From contig JAUJPP010000005.1 of assembly GCA_030562195.1 (NCBI GenBank), positions 14,194,826 through 14,258,825 on the forward strand: a stretch of DNA of 64,000 nucleotides, read 5' to 3'. The stretch comes from Nipponacmea schrenckii (lineage: Eukaryota; Mollusca; Gastropoda; Lottiidae). Under the pieces are notes generated by a model. The model worked only from the letters and a program-made list of their open reading frames with translations. It made no database searches and was not told where the DNA came from. Made by a program: the position numbers and the translations under genes. This document shows positions 47,601 through 58,639 of the stretch, in pieces (position 1 is the stretch's first letter; each line of letters opens with the position of its first letter).

Positions 47601-47898
47601 TAATAAAAGTTTGTAAAACTTGTCCTTGGTTCTTGTTTTACCAATAAACAATAGTAGGCGAATTAACCCTGTGGTCAAGGTGCACTTGCCCCAATGCGGG
47701 GCAGGTTCGCTTCTTTCACATACTTCTCAAGTTGACTTCATATAGGGGTGTTCTTTTTGCTTTTTATACATTTAATATTTGTATGTTATTAATAAGGTAC
47801 TGATGACTATGTGTGCAAGTATTGGATACTGGCTATGGAAATACGTGGGTTTTACACAGCTTTTTTTTAAAAGTGAGCGAACTTGCCCCAGTCTCCCC
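44673..47898 (+). mobile_element. pogo-type DNA transposon (TA target) with OTU and PHD domains
   Basis: 3,226 bp. The TIRs read 'ggggagactggggcaggt' on the left and its near-complement 'acttgccccagtctcccc' on the right. TA flanks both sides (44671-44672, 47899-47900). The intact Penelope copies show the empty site with one TA. Subterminal copies of 'ggggcaggttcgc' occur at about 45039, 45065, 45108 (inverted), 47684 (inverted) and 47698. They are probable transposase-binding sites. Confidence 0.9.
45181..47515 (+). pseudogene. pogo/Tigger-like transposase with OTU-like domain and PHD finger
   Basis: Domains in order: an N-terminal HTH (psq-like: 'GSMKTADMYNIPRSTLRGYI'); a CENP-B-like segment ('ENERAGVDWLLGFLKR'); DDE_1 catalytic core ('IWNVDESGVTTVQKP', 'LILDNHDSHLS', 'HKMQPLDLSIFGPFK'); a Ser/Glu-rich linker; an OTU-like domain ('VTGDGHCLIHAV', Cys codon 46692-46694; 'TSHFASVIP', His codon 47055-47057); a Lys/Arg-rich tract; and a PHD finger in another frame (47348-47515: 'CLVCLEAW', 'WVQCSVCHGWSHDCC', 'YICHNC'). 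Lesions: an in-frame TAA at 45529-45531, a frameshift in an A-run at about 45815, and a one-base shift at about 47346 separating the PHD. A pogo transposase with a C-terminal protease-like domain is unusual. Confidence 0.85.
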
Positions 47899-49526
47899 TA
47901 AAGAAGACTTTGCAAATAACCCGAAATGCCGTTTGATCAACCCTACAAAATCTGAACTCGGAAAAATCAGTAAGTTAACCCTTGATCAAATAGTCAAATC
48001 AGTTTCAGAAGCCACTGGCTACAATTTATGGCGCAAAACAGCATCAGTCACACAATGGTTCGATAAGATCACCGACAAAAATTCAGCATCTTTCATTTGC
48101 TTTGACATTGTCAATTTTTACCCATCAATTTCTGAGACACTACTGCAGAACGCCCTACAATACGCTTCACAATTTCACGATATTTCAAACAGTGACTTAG
48201 AGATCATTATGCACACCAAGAAGTCCATACTCATACGTAACAACCAGCCATGGACTAAAAAAGATGCCCAAGCCAACTTATTTGATATTACCATGGGTTC
48301 TTACGATGGGGCAGAGTGTTGTGAACTTGTAGGCTTATATCTTCTATCGCTTATTGATTCCGATTTTGGTAGCCAGTTGAACGTTGGCCTATACAGAGAT
48401 GACGGTCTTTGCGAAACTAAAAGCAACCCAAAAGTAACTGAAAAAAATAAACAAAGATTATGTAAATTATTTGCAAAACAGGGTTTAAGCATCACAATTG
48501 ACGCGAACAAAAAAGTAGTAGACTATTTGGACGTAACCTTAAATTTAAGAACCGGTAAACATTGCCCGTATTTAAAACCTGGCAATATTCCTCGTTATGT
48601 TAATGCCAAAAGTAACCATCCTCCATCTGTACTGAAGGCCATACCATCTGGTGTAAATCATCGATTATCATCTATTTCGTCAGACCAACAGGAATTTAAC
48701 AAAGCTGTAAATGTTTATCAAAACGCGCTCACAGAAAGTGGCTATGATTACAGACTGAAATACGACGAATCAGCTAAATCTAAGGAACGTAGTAAACGGA
48801 AACGGTCACGCAGAATAACGTGGTTTAATCCTCCGTATGATAATTACGTGAGAACCAATATCGGAAGACAATTCTTAAAGTTAATTGATAGCTGTTTCCC
48901 ACCCGATCATATATTACGACCAATCATTAACAGAAATACTATAAAAGTATCATACAGCTGTATGCCATCAATGAAAAACCTGATAGATTCACATAATGCT
49001 GCGACCAGAACGATCCATAAAGTAAATGATAATAAACCATGCAACTGCCGTCAGAAGCAAGACTGTCCACTAAATGGTGAATGTCGGGCCCGCAGCATTG
49101 TTTACCAGGCCACAGTCAGTGCAAATAATAAACAAGAAACCTACGTCGGACTAACAGATACTGAATTTAAATCGAGATACGCTAACCATCGCCAATCTTT
49201 TCGAGATGAGAGATTAAAAAACAGCACCGAACTCAGTAAATTCATTTGGACTTTGAAAAAAAACAACGAAGACTATAAGATAAAGTGGAAAATTCTAGGA
49301 CGCTCATCATCATACTCAAATATATCAAAAAGATGTAACCTTTGTACCCTGGAAAAGTTTTTCATCATTTGTCACCCTGAAAAATCAACCTTAAACAAAC
49401 GTTCGGAGCTAATCAGCACGTGTCGCCATTCACGCAAATTTCTCCTACAAAATGACGTCTAATTCACCTTGTGTAGTTACTGTGCCCACGTGCATGCATA
49501 GCAATATTTCAAACCAAACCGTCTTG

Positions 49527-49575
49527 TTCTCCTGACGAGTGGTAGCAAATCTACTACGAAACAGACTGTTGAGAA
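49527..49575 (+). ncRNA. Type I hammerhead ribozyme, Penelope copy 2/3 junction
   Basis: Base-for-base the same motif as at 43910-43958: core at 49532-49538, the 7-bp stem II, GAAA at 49558-49561. Predicted cleavage is after 49570. All core residues are intact. Confidence 0.8.
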
Positions 49576-49739
49576 AACTTAATGTTTATGTGAAATTGTT
49601 CGTTTTCTAATCATCTATAAAGCTCCGTGGATGTGCACGTAGAGCACTCTGGAAGATTATCCTGTATTTTTTCATATTTCATATAAATATAACGCTCCTG
49701 CCTTCCAGTTGAGCACTCTAACCTAGGAAAATCATCGTG

Positions 49740-51858
49740 ATGGATAAGATTACATATAATTACTCGACGAAGAATATTCCGCGTGCAGATAAAACTACAT
49801 ACCAAAAGAGACTCATTGAAAAAACAGAAATTTTCATCAAAAATCTGAGATGGCGATCATTGTTCTACCTCAAGCCTGAATTGAGAAACTCCGATACCGA
49901 AACTTACGGCTTCAAGACCCGGAAAATCTCCACCCGTGATAAACGAACTTAAACCCTTCGAGGGCAAACTAACAAAAATTATTCAAAACATCGAATTTGA
50001 AAAGAAGACATGTGAGTTCCAGCGCAAATTAAATAGTGACAAAAGAAGATAAGAGCAAACCCAAAGCTAATTATTAAAGCAGATAAGACCTCAAATTTCT
50101 ACCAACTAACGAATGATGAATATTCTTCACTCCTGGACAAGAATGTACACAAAACTTACAAAAAATCAACTGAAAAAAACTGTAAAAGAAGTTAACACCG
50201 AGGGCCATAAATAACAAGGAAGTTAAAAATCGCTGATAGAGTCGAAAAAATAGCTGAGAGAGAATGCTTCATCACTCTAAAAGACCATAAAGAAGACTTT
50301 GCAAATAACCCGAAATGCCGTTTGATCAACCCTACAAAATCTGAACTCGGAAAAATCAGTAAGTTAACCCTTGATCAAATAGTCAAATCAGTTTCAGAAG
50401 CCACTGGCTACAATTTATGGCGCAAAACAGCATCAGTCACACAATGGATCGATAAGATCACCGACAAAAATTCAGCATCTTTCATTTGCTTTGACATTGT
50501 CAATTTTTACCCATCTATTTCTGAGACACTACTGCAGAACGCCCTACAATACGCTTCACAATTTCACGATATTTCAAACAGTGACTTAGAGATCATTATG
50601 CACACCAAGAAGTCCATACTCATACGTAACAACCAGCCATGGACTAAAAAAAGATGCCCAAGCCAACTTATTTGATATTACCATGGGTTCTTACGATGGG
50701 GCAGAGTGTTGTGAACTTGTAGGCTTATATCTTCTATCGCTTATTGATTCCAAGTTTGGTAGCCAGTTGAACGTTGGCCTATACAGAGATGGACGGTCTT
50801 TGCGAAACTAAAAGCAACCCAAAAGTAACTGAAAAAAATAAACAAAGATTATGTAAATTATTTGCAAAACAGGGTTTAAGCATCACAATTGACGCGAACA
50901 AAAAAGTAGTATACTTTTTTGACGTAACCTTAAATTTAAGAACCGGTAAACATTGCCCGTATTTAAAACCTGGCAATATTCCTCGTTATGTTAATGCCAA
51001 AAGTAACCATCCTCCATCTGTACTGAAGGCCATACCATCTGGTGTAAATCATCGATTATCATCTATTTTCGTCAGACCAACAGGAATTTAACAAAGCTGT
51101 AAATGTTTATCAAACGCGCTCACAGAAAGTGGCTATGATTACAGACTGAAATACGACGAATCAGCTAAATCTAAGGAACGTAGTAAACGGAAACGGTCAC
51201 GCAGAATAACGTGGTTTAATCCTCCGTATGATAATTACGTGAGAACCAATATCGGAAGACAATTCTTAAAGTTAATTGATAGCTGTTTCCCACCCGATCA
51301 TATATTACGACCAATCATTAACAGAAATACTATAAAAGTATCATACAGCTGTATGCCATCAATGAAAAACCTGATAGATTCACATAATGCTGCGACCAGA
51401 ACGATCCGTAAAGTAAATGATAATAAACCATGCAACTGCCGTCAGAAGCAAGACTGTCCACTAAATGGTGAATGTCGGGCCCGCAGCATTGTTTACCAGG
51501 CCACAGTCAGTGCAAATAATAAACAAGAAACCTACGTCGGACTAACAGATACTGAATTTAAATCGAGATACGCTAACCATCGCCAATCTTTTCGAGATGA
51601 GAGATTAAAAAACAGCACCGAACTCAGTAAATTCATTTGGACTTTGAAAAAAAAACAACGAGGACTAGACTATAAGATAAAGAGGAAAATTCTAGGACGC
51701 TCATCATCATACTCGAATATATCAAAAAGATGTAACCTTTGTACCCTGGAAAAGTTTTTCATCATTTGTCACCCTGAAAAATCAACCTTAAACAAGCGTT
51801 CGGAGCTAATCAGCACGTGTCGCCATTCACGCAAATTTCTCCTACAAATGACGTCTAA
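49740..51858 (+). pseudogene. Penelope-like copy 3, multiply frameshifted
   Basis: Full length from the ATG at 49740 to the stop equivalent at 51856-51858, with single-base indels mostly in homopolymers. Examples: an extra A before 'tctccacccg' at about 49925, a lost A at about 50044, a lost base at 'ataaataac' (50208), an extra A at about 50651, an extra g at about 50791, an extra t at about 51067, and a lost A at about 51846. The substitution 'ttcgat' to 'atcgat' at about 50448 is also seen. The RT and GIY-YIG motifs of copy 2 remain recognisable across the three frames. Many homopolymer indels in one copy could be decay or read-error artefact. Confidence 0.85.
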
Positions 51859-51922
51859 TTCACCTTGTGTAGTTACTGTGCCCACGTGCATGCATAGCAA
51901 TATTTCAAACCAAACCGTTTTG

Positions 51923-51971
51923 TTCTCCTGACGGGTGGTAGCAAATCTACTACGAAACAGACTGTTGAGAA
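51923..51971 (+). ncRNA. Hammerhead ribozyme after Penelope copy 3, core mutated
   Basis: Same structure as the other two, but the core reads C-U-G-A-C-G-G: the conserved A at 51934 is G. That adenine is needed for hammerhead catalysis, so this motif is predicted to be inactive. Stems are preserved. Confidence 0.75.
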
Positions 51972-52009
51972 AACTTAATGTTTATGTGAAATTGTTCGTT
52001 TTCTAATCA

Positions 52010-52040
<31 letters not shown>
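52010..52040. repeat. (ta)n microsatellite at the Penelope array 3' end
   Basis: About 15 TA units begin exactly where the Penelope 3' sequence ('ctaatcatcta') stops. The array's left end also abuts a TA run. Confidence 0.9.
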
Positions 52041-52049
<9 letters not shown>

Positions 52050-52640
52050 TGCACACAATCATAATTTCGCTGGTAAATGCCTGGCTGTTGTACGGCTTTT
52101 TGGTACCACCAAGGCACTCACTTTACATCAATTTCGGTGTCGATTAGCTTCGGCTCTGCTTTCCGTCGGAAAACCGAAATCGTGGCCGCCCTTCGTTAGA
52201 TGCATTGCAATCACTACTAGTATCCTGTTTTATGCTGTTAAGTGTTAACCTCATTCAGTCCAAAAGTTTGTTTTATTTGTTATTTGTTTAAGTCCTGTCA
52301 AGGTTCATTGTTAATGCTCAATTTTCTTTTTATGATATAAAATGAAATCATATATTCGAATTGTATACTTAATAACATGTTAATAAAAAAAATGCATTAT
52401 AATTAGGTATCTGAGTCATTTATTTCACTCTTTCGCCACTTTCTGTTTTTAAATTGTTGTCATACCCATTGTATCATATATGATACACATCAGAAATCAA
52501 GGTCATGGTCATCTGATCATTTTTTTTTCAATGCAATAAGTTATCTTGGTTGTCCTTACTCTTTTCATAATGAATATCATATTTTTTGAAACATTATTTC
52601 ATGGTCTGGGTAATACAGGGTTAAAGTCTGTTGCAAAAAT
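52041..52640. other. Spacer without recognisable gene
   Basis: A 67-codon open frame at 52045-52248 has no family I know. Otherwise AT-rich sequence. Confidence 0.4.
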
Positions 52641-52644
52641 AACT

Positions 52645-52985
52645 TGTGCCGCGAGGTCAGGTGTGTCTAAATGAATTGTGCCTTTCCAGTTTGTGTATTT
52701 CCAATTAAAGACGTGCCTAAATCAATGTGTGCCTAATTTAAGACGTACATTTATGAATGTGTGCCTAATTGAAGGTATGCCTGAATCACTGTGCCTAAAT
52801 GACAGTGTGCCGAGTTTTAGAGTAACCAAAAAGAGTGTGCTATTGGAAAGTGTGCCTTAATCGCTGTAATTAAATAACACTGTGCCTAAATGACATGTGT
52901 TTATCTGAAGGTGCCTAAAAGAAGTGTGACCATAGTAATGTGTCTAAATGAGGTGTTCTATAAAAAAAAGTGTGCCTAAATGACT
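52645..52985 (+). repeat. 'gtgcctaaatgac' minisatellite array
   Basis: About 20 degenerate units of 14-18 bp ('gtgtgcctaattgaag', 'ctgtgcctaaatgacat') end in 'aatgaggtgttct' plus an A-run and 'gtgtgcctaaatgactgctta'. This is the same terminal sequence as the left arm at 34285-34455. It is one arm of the foldback family seen at 34.3-35.8 kb. Confidence 0.8.
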
Positions 52986-53082
52986 GCTTATCGATTGAGA
53001 CACGAACCACGAAATACTATCATTATCAGGTGTAGGCTCTTGAAAAATATAGTAGCCCTAACCGTACATTTTTTCGAATGTA

Positions 53083-53776
53083 GGTAACTTGGTCACAGGA
53101 AATTTATTCAACGGAAATACGGGAATATTCTCCCGACTACTCCCGTAAGGCGTTTGATGCTATCATTTATGGAACTGGTTCGATAACTTACACAAGGTCC
53201 ATGTAATGAGCACTTACAAACCAGTCTTAAAATTATCACTATACGTTCGAAATTTTACAATTAGTAAAAAATTTACTTTCACGAATATACATGCATTTTA
53301 TGATTTTGCAAAATTAATATTGTCATCGAAAGGATATACAAAGGGGAGCTAAATTAAGCCTTAAGATATTTATAGAATATTACGATTTATCCTATAAGTG
53401 ACATGATAAATAAAATTAAAAATTTGTTTGAGATGCGTTTTCCTGAAGTAATGAGAGAGTTTTAAAAAAAATTATATTCTTGTGTACCATAAAATACAGT
53501 CCATTTAATAAATATCTTTATTCCATAAAGAAATCTAACGAATCGGATACAAATCCTAAGATTTATCGATTCGTAGCTATTCGCGAGATTCGTACCTTGT
53601 GCCCGTATTACTGAGACCATATTATCCTGTGCCCGTACTACAGTGACCATATTACCTTGTGCCCGTATTACTCTGACCACAATACCTTGTGCTCGTATTA
53701 CTGTGACCAAAATACCTTATGCCTGTATCACTGTGACCATATTTCCGGTGACCAAATTACTTGTGACCAAGTTACC
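53083..53776. mobile_element. Foldback-like element with 'ggtaacttggtcac' inverted ends
   Basis: 'ggtaacttggtcac' at 53083-53096 is the exact reverse complement of 'gtgaccaagttacc' at 53763-53776. Inside the right end lies a ~31-bp minisatellite (53597-53760; unit like 'tgtgcccgtattactgtgac'). The left arm has only partial matches ('ggaaata..gg'). Non-coding. Confidence 0.65.
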
Positions 53777-53845
53777 GTTCCCCGTTCTTTCCAATCAACT
53801 TTGCCAGTTACAATATTAGGATATCGATTGTGATGAAAATAAGAA

Positions 53846-53911
53846 CTACGCGACTTAACTTGAATTTGGATTACTATCATGACAGTAGTCCAAATTCTCG
53901 TTAAGTCGTAG
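53846..53911. repeat. Short hairpin, arms about 28 bp
   Basis: 'ctacgcgacttaacttgaat' at 53846 faces 'attctcgttaagtcgtag' ending at 53911, with further pairing 'ttggattact' / 'agtagtccaa'. The loop is about 10 bp. Probably a small MITE remnant. Confidence 0.6.
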
Positions 53912-54434
53912 GTTTTCTGAACACTATGCTAATTGCTATATTGGACAGAATTTCATAATATTAGTGATCTTCCAATAAGGTTAAATATGGTTATTGGTGA
54001 AACTTTTAGAAAATATATATCGCTGCCAGTAGACCTTATAAGTATTCAGTAAGTGGTTCCATTCCTTGTACTGAATGTAAGCTACACAGATCCAGAAACC
54101 ACTCGATAACATTATTAAACTGGAAATGGACTATATATTTTTTTTCTTAATCCATCCGACTTACACAAAGTTGGTATGACGTGTGTGGTGATAGTGTAAA
54201 GTTGGCGCCTTGATAAGATTAATACATTTAGTAGAAAGAAATCAGTCACGGTTTAATTTTGGAATTGAAGAAACATTTGCATTGCCACTTATCTGTAGGT
54301 ACTGCTAAAGTTTTTGGCATATTGGGTACTCGCTTTACTATGTTGTCAATCTTCAATTAACCAATCTTAAATATACTCTTTTTACAGGTAAGATCATATA
54401 GCAGTCTGGACTACATTTACACTTTTTATTTAAG

Positions 54435-56601
54435 GTGACCAAATTAATCAAAATGTGGCTGAGTTGTCGAGCTCTTTGATCAAAGCTGTGTTAAAATCTG
54501 CAAATAACATCGAAGAACAGTGGCTAAGGCAAAGAGAGGATTCGTCAGCATGGACTTCTCTTAGCAGGTATTGTTATTTTTTTAGAAGGGGGGTGTGGGG
54601 ATTTTTCTTCAAGCATAAATATTCTCTTTAAGTACTAATGCAGCTTTGCAAAGTTAGGTTATTGCTTAATCCATTTGATAAATTTGCTGGAATAGTTTTA
54701 TAATGAAAAATATCTCAATATACTATTGCAATGTTACACACATTTTCATTGTACAAATGCCGTTTTCAAAAAATATACTTTGATACCAGTTTTAAGGGAT
54801 AGATTAGACATTTCCATATTTATTATCCACGGTAAAGTATCTTAATTTAAATACACTGAACACACTGAATACACCATCTTAGAGAGGGCAGAAGATCTGT
54901 AAGCTTAATTCTATTGAGATGAATATGAAAATTTGAATCTTTAAAGTCTTTGAGTCTATGGGATGGAATCATTGAATGACAATAATTATAAATCGAATCC
55001 TATTCTAAATGTATCTTTATCTTTAAACTTCATATTTTCTTTATTTCCTCATATTAACTAATCCTTTCTTTTCTCTTTCCTTTTCTATCTCTGTGGTAGA
55101 ATTGACAATAAAATTGAGATTGGCATCCTCAATAAACAAATAGAACTACAGCGTGTCAGGAAACAGGAGGTTAATCCTCTTCATCTGGCAGAACAGGTAT
55201 GAAATTTTAATTTTAATGGTGCTATTATAGAAATCATGTTAACACTTTTACATCTAGCTTTGTTATTAGGTGTCAATGGGTTTTGAAAATAGTCAGTGAT
55301 CTGACAATGGTCAGAAATTTTGTTTAGTGAAGGAAAAGCTTGTTTATGTTTAAAAAAAATTTTATTCATTAATGAATTATAAAATTCATTATAGAAATAC
55401 ATCAAAGCTGCGAAAAAACTTGAAAAAACCCAAGAAAAAGGTTCAACATTTTGTTATAGAAATAACATAAAAAGTATTCCAAGACAAAAGCGAAAAATGA
55501 ACGAGTGTCATCGCAAATACATTGATTTGTATAACGGTGAAATGAAGAATAGAGCCAAATATATTGAGGTGAGATATAAATATTCAATCAAACGTCATCT
55601 AGTTAAATAGATTTTGAAGGATTGACTGATACATGCAATGATGCCAGGCTTTGTGGGATATAAGAATGACTCCAATAGAAGTACGAACTGTATCTCATAG
55701 TCTCATATCTCATATAACTTGCCTGTAGTATTATGTCAGATGAGTTCAAAATGTTATTTCTATAAAACCGATAATTATTTTATAACCATTTCTGCATTCA
55801 ATCCTAATTAATTTATAAAGAAAGAACCAATTTATATTATATATTTTTATAGACTTTTCTCTTAGCTTGTTATAAAATTATTGGGAATTACTATTTTATC
55901 ACTAAGTCTTAAGGAGGACTCTAACAAAATTTAAAAACGTTTTGAGATAACTTTGAATCAATCTGATATATCTGTGATGGTTTATGTTACCTTGCATTGA
56001 AAGCTATCGTTATAATTGATAACAATTTCTTCCAGGCACATCAAGCTTTAGATAAAGAATTAGAAGGTAGAGCTGTTCATCTGTATGATTTATACAAAAA
56101 TGCCAACTATGAATTCATACAGAATTTAAAATGTACTTCTGCAGGCAGATCAGGGTGAGTTTTATTATTATTACCTTATTTTAAATCTCTTAATTTACCC
56201 AAGAAAGTGGTAAGAAACTATAGTATTGTCAACATGATAAGAGTTAAATTTCCTACGACAATTTTCACAATGAAAATACAGCATAACTTTATCTTCGATT
56301 GACCTACAATAGAATCCGGAATTTCCCTTTTAAAAGATGAACAGATTTGTATATTAGTAGAAATTTAGATTATGAATTCTCATGAGATATAAAGAGATAT
56401 TGATTATTGTTTACTAATGTAGATAATTGTTTGTATATTTCAAATCTGATATGGGGTTACAACAATATTTAAAATAAAGATAGTCTCAGTTTTGAGGTCA
56501 TATCAGGATCGTCCTTGAATGAAAGAGTTTGTGAATGGATGTCAAAATCATGCAGGATGAAAGCAACAGCAAAGAAGCAGGAGAAGAAAAGAAAGAGATA
56601 A
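54435..56601 (+). CDS. Unassigned host gene, C-terminal exons (coiled coil, possibly F-BAR-like)
   Basis: Four GT/AG-bounded exons join in phase: 54435-54567, 55100-55196, 55395-55568, 56036-56154. A terminal exon starts at 56556 (or 56526) and stops at 56601. Upstream exons were not found. The product is charged and mostly helical: 'NNIEEQWLRQREDSSAW', 'IELQRVRKQEVNPLHLAEQK', 'YIKAAKKLEKTQEKG', 'AKYIEAHQALDKELEGRAVH', 'LYDLYKNANYEFIQNL', ending in a basic tail 'KKQEKKRKR'. The pattern of 'EVxPL', 'KAxKKxEK' and spaced Tyr/Lys residues recalls F-BAR membrane-binding domains. I cannot name the protein. An alternative frame of the last exon (acidic, to 56738) does not fit the phase of the preceding donor. 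A candidate poly(A) signal is at 57041. Confidence 0.6.
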
Positions 56602-57040
56602 TGGCAAGTTTAATTCAAGACAAACAAGTACTGGTCGAACAGGAACAGGATCTGAATGAGATATCACCAAAACCCATAATTGAAGAAAATGAACTGGAGG
56701 AATCGACCAGCTTTGAAATCATAAGATCATCATGTTAATTAAGTAAATTAATTCACTAAATATTTTTTTCTTACTATCAGCATTATGACCAGTTGTCTGT
56801 TCCATAGCTACATTGATATTCAGTTTTCTGCTCAGCATCCCGAGTATCAATGTAGCTGTGGAAAATCCTGGTCCAGAACTGCAATAGTGTATTTGTTTCT
56901 TAATCAGAAATGGGATTTTTTGGGCATCTGAAAATTTGAAAAACAGTTTAAACTGTCAAAACAAAAGTTGTATATTTGTTTAAATTGTTAATTTGTTTGT
57001 ACTTGTTATCATATATTTATATTGCTGGCATAGTCTATGA

Positions 57041-57046
57041 AATAAA
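57041..57046 (+). promoter_or_regulatory. Candidate poly(A) signal
   Basis: AATAAA about 440 bp downstream of the stop codon at 56601. Use is inferred from position. Confidence 0.35.
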
Positions 57047-57194
57047 GTCAATTCATCTTTGTTATTGGCCATTATCAGTGTACTGCTCACGAATCAGTCA
57101 ATCTCACCTAAAGAATAAGCATCACTGTGTCATATGCACTCATATAACAACACCTCTGCTGATCCCTTCCCACATCGTAGCCCAGTTAAAGAAT

Positions 57195-57365
57195 CAGTCA
57201 ATGTCCACAATAATTGGACCAATTAATCAGGCATTGTACACAATTGCATTGACTGGCCTTTTCAGGCAATGTACACAATGATTGGCCTTTTCAGGCAATA
57301 TACGCATTGACTGATTATTTCAGCCATTGTACACATTGCCTGATCATATATTGACATTGACTGTA
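57195..57365. repeat. Degenerate ~30-45-bp tandem repeat
   Basis: Units combining 'caggcaatgtacacaatga' and 'ttggccttttcaggcaat' repeat four to five times with drift. Confidence 0.65.
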
Positions 57366-57379
57366 ACATATATTCTTCC

Positions 57380-57955
57380 TGACAAGCTGTGATTGGTGAA
57401 AATGTCCTTCTTTTAAATCTTGTTAGATCTCAATGAAGAAAGACATTTCAGAAAAAAGAAACGAAATTTTGATCTAATTATAACCAGATTGATCGTGTTC
57501 ATACCTTATTTATGACGTCTACCTTGGCTGTTTTATTTATTGAAATGCGGGAAGATGATTGCAGCTAGTCCAATCAGTATAATACACACACTAGGCATGG
57601 ACACATACTTGTGTTTCGGGGACCGTCGGGACACGTTTGTCCATGAGGGTCTAAAACCAAACCTACACCAATCTCGTAAGTATTAGCAGGCTTTCGTTAT
57701 CTCCAATTCGAGGGTACGTTAGAATGTATCGTGTGTGAACAGAAACTGGAAGTATGGCAATCCGACGACTGTCTGATATGATTATCGACTTCATTCATCA
57801 CACTTTCTTTATCTAAACATGGTCAAACCTAAAACCGATGGGAAAGATTATCTGAAGAATTAGAAAGGAATATTGAAAAACGAAACCAGTATTATAGCCA
57901 CTAGTCAAACACAGTATTCGGACTATTGGACCAACACTTTATATACACCAAGATT
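57380..57955. other. Spacer without recognisable gene
   Basis: No coding family, RNA gene or named repeat seen between the tandem repeat and the family B fragment. Confidence 0.35.
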
Positions 57956-57959
57956 ATAA

Positions 57960-58310
57960 TGTGGAAAATTGATCAGATCTTCCATAAGCTGGTTATTGAT
58001 TATATTTCGATGAGCAATTTTTGAGTTATTGCCCTTGTCCTATTAAAATGGCGTCGAAAATAGAGACTACAGTTTTCTTCTAATTTGAATGAAATTTGAT
58101 GTGATCATTTAAATTAATGAGATCATGAACTGGATATTGACAATTTTTCGATGAACTGTTTTTGGGTTATTGTCCTTCACTTAGTCAAAACGCATTAGCT
58201 TGTGAACGCTTGTGTATACTACAAAGACTAAAGTTGAATTATGATTCTAATGAATATTTGGTGTGATTATGTATTACAATGACATCTTAATCGAATTTAA
58301 CCATTTTTAA
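57960..58310 (+). repeat. Family B fragment
   Basis: Two to three diverged units with 'cgatgagcaatttttgagtt', 'attgcccttg', 'gagactacagttttc' and 'cgatgaactgtttttggg'. Ends are not preserved. Confidence 0.6.
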
Positions 58311-58639
58311 GAATTTTAGATTTCGGGGAAGGGGGGTTTTGAATCTTCCAGATATAGAGACCTAGGGTGGAACAAATATTTTATTGAGAAATGGGGATCT
58401 GGATCTGTTGGATGGTTTTCTTCTGTTCTGATCTGGAATTAGAAAAAAAAGTGATAACTCGCCTTCATGGGCGCAAAGTATAGTACCTGTTTAGTACAGC
58501 TTCTATTTAGTTTGCTATGAACAAGGTTGTCATTTAAGTTATGATTTTTGGAATATGCCACTATCATTTTCTGCTTATAGACATGGAGAAATTTCTGTTG
58601 ACGACCCTTATAATGGGCATGAATTATCTTGCTTTATTA

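Larger units (their letters stand above)
44123..49462 (+). pseudogene. Penelope-like copy 2, open except for a transposon insertion
   Basis: The ATG at 44123 opens 'MDKITYNYSTKN'. The frame runs 183 codons to 'CFITLKD', where the pogo-type element 44673-47898 is inserted with a TA duplication. It resumes at 47901 and stays open to the stop at 49462. Without the insert the product would be about 700 residues: N-terminal region, RT ('FICFDIVNFYPSIS', 'GLYRDDGL'), basic linker 'KSKERSKRKRSRRITW', Cys motif, GIY-YIG ('YVGLTDTEF'). No other stop or shift is apparent, so this copy was probably competent until the insertion. The leader 43954-44122 derives from the preceding junction. Confidence 0.85.
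41578..52010 (+). mobile_element. Head-to-tail array of three Penelope-like elements
   Basis: Three copies at roughly 98-99% identity by eye follow one another with a period near 2.39 kb once insertions are discounted. Copy 1 is 5'-truncated and starts after a (ta)n stretch at about 41563-41577. Copies 2 and 3 have a ~160-bp leader before the ATG. Copy 3 ends at 'ctaatcatcta', where a (ta)n tract begins at about 52010. The junction segments carry hammerhead ribozymes. Tandem partial copies separated by 'pseudo-LTRs' are a known habit of Penelope-like elements. Confidence 0.85.

Noticed and set aside
52045..52248. 67-codon open frame after the Penelope array
   Set aside because: No domain, no splice signals, no homologous copy; probably chance.
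56535..56738. Acidic 67-codon open frame as the last exon of the 54.4-kb gene
   Set aside because: Its phase does not match the donor at 56154; the phase-compatible frame stops at 56601. Without transcripts it stays only an alternative.
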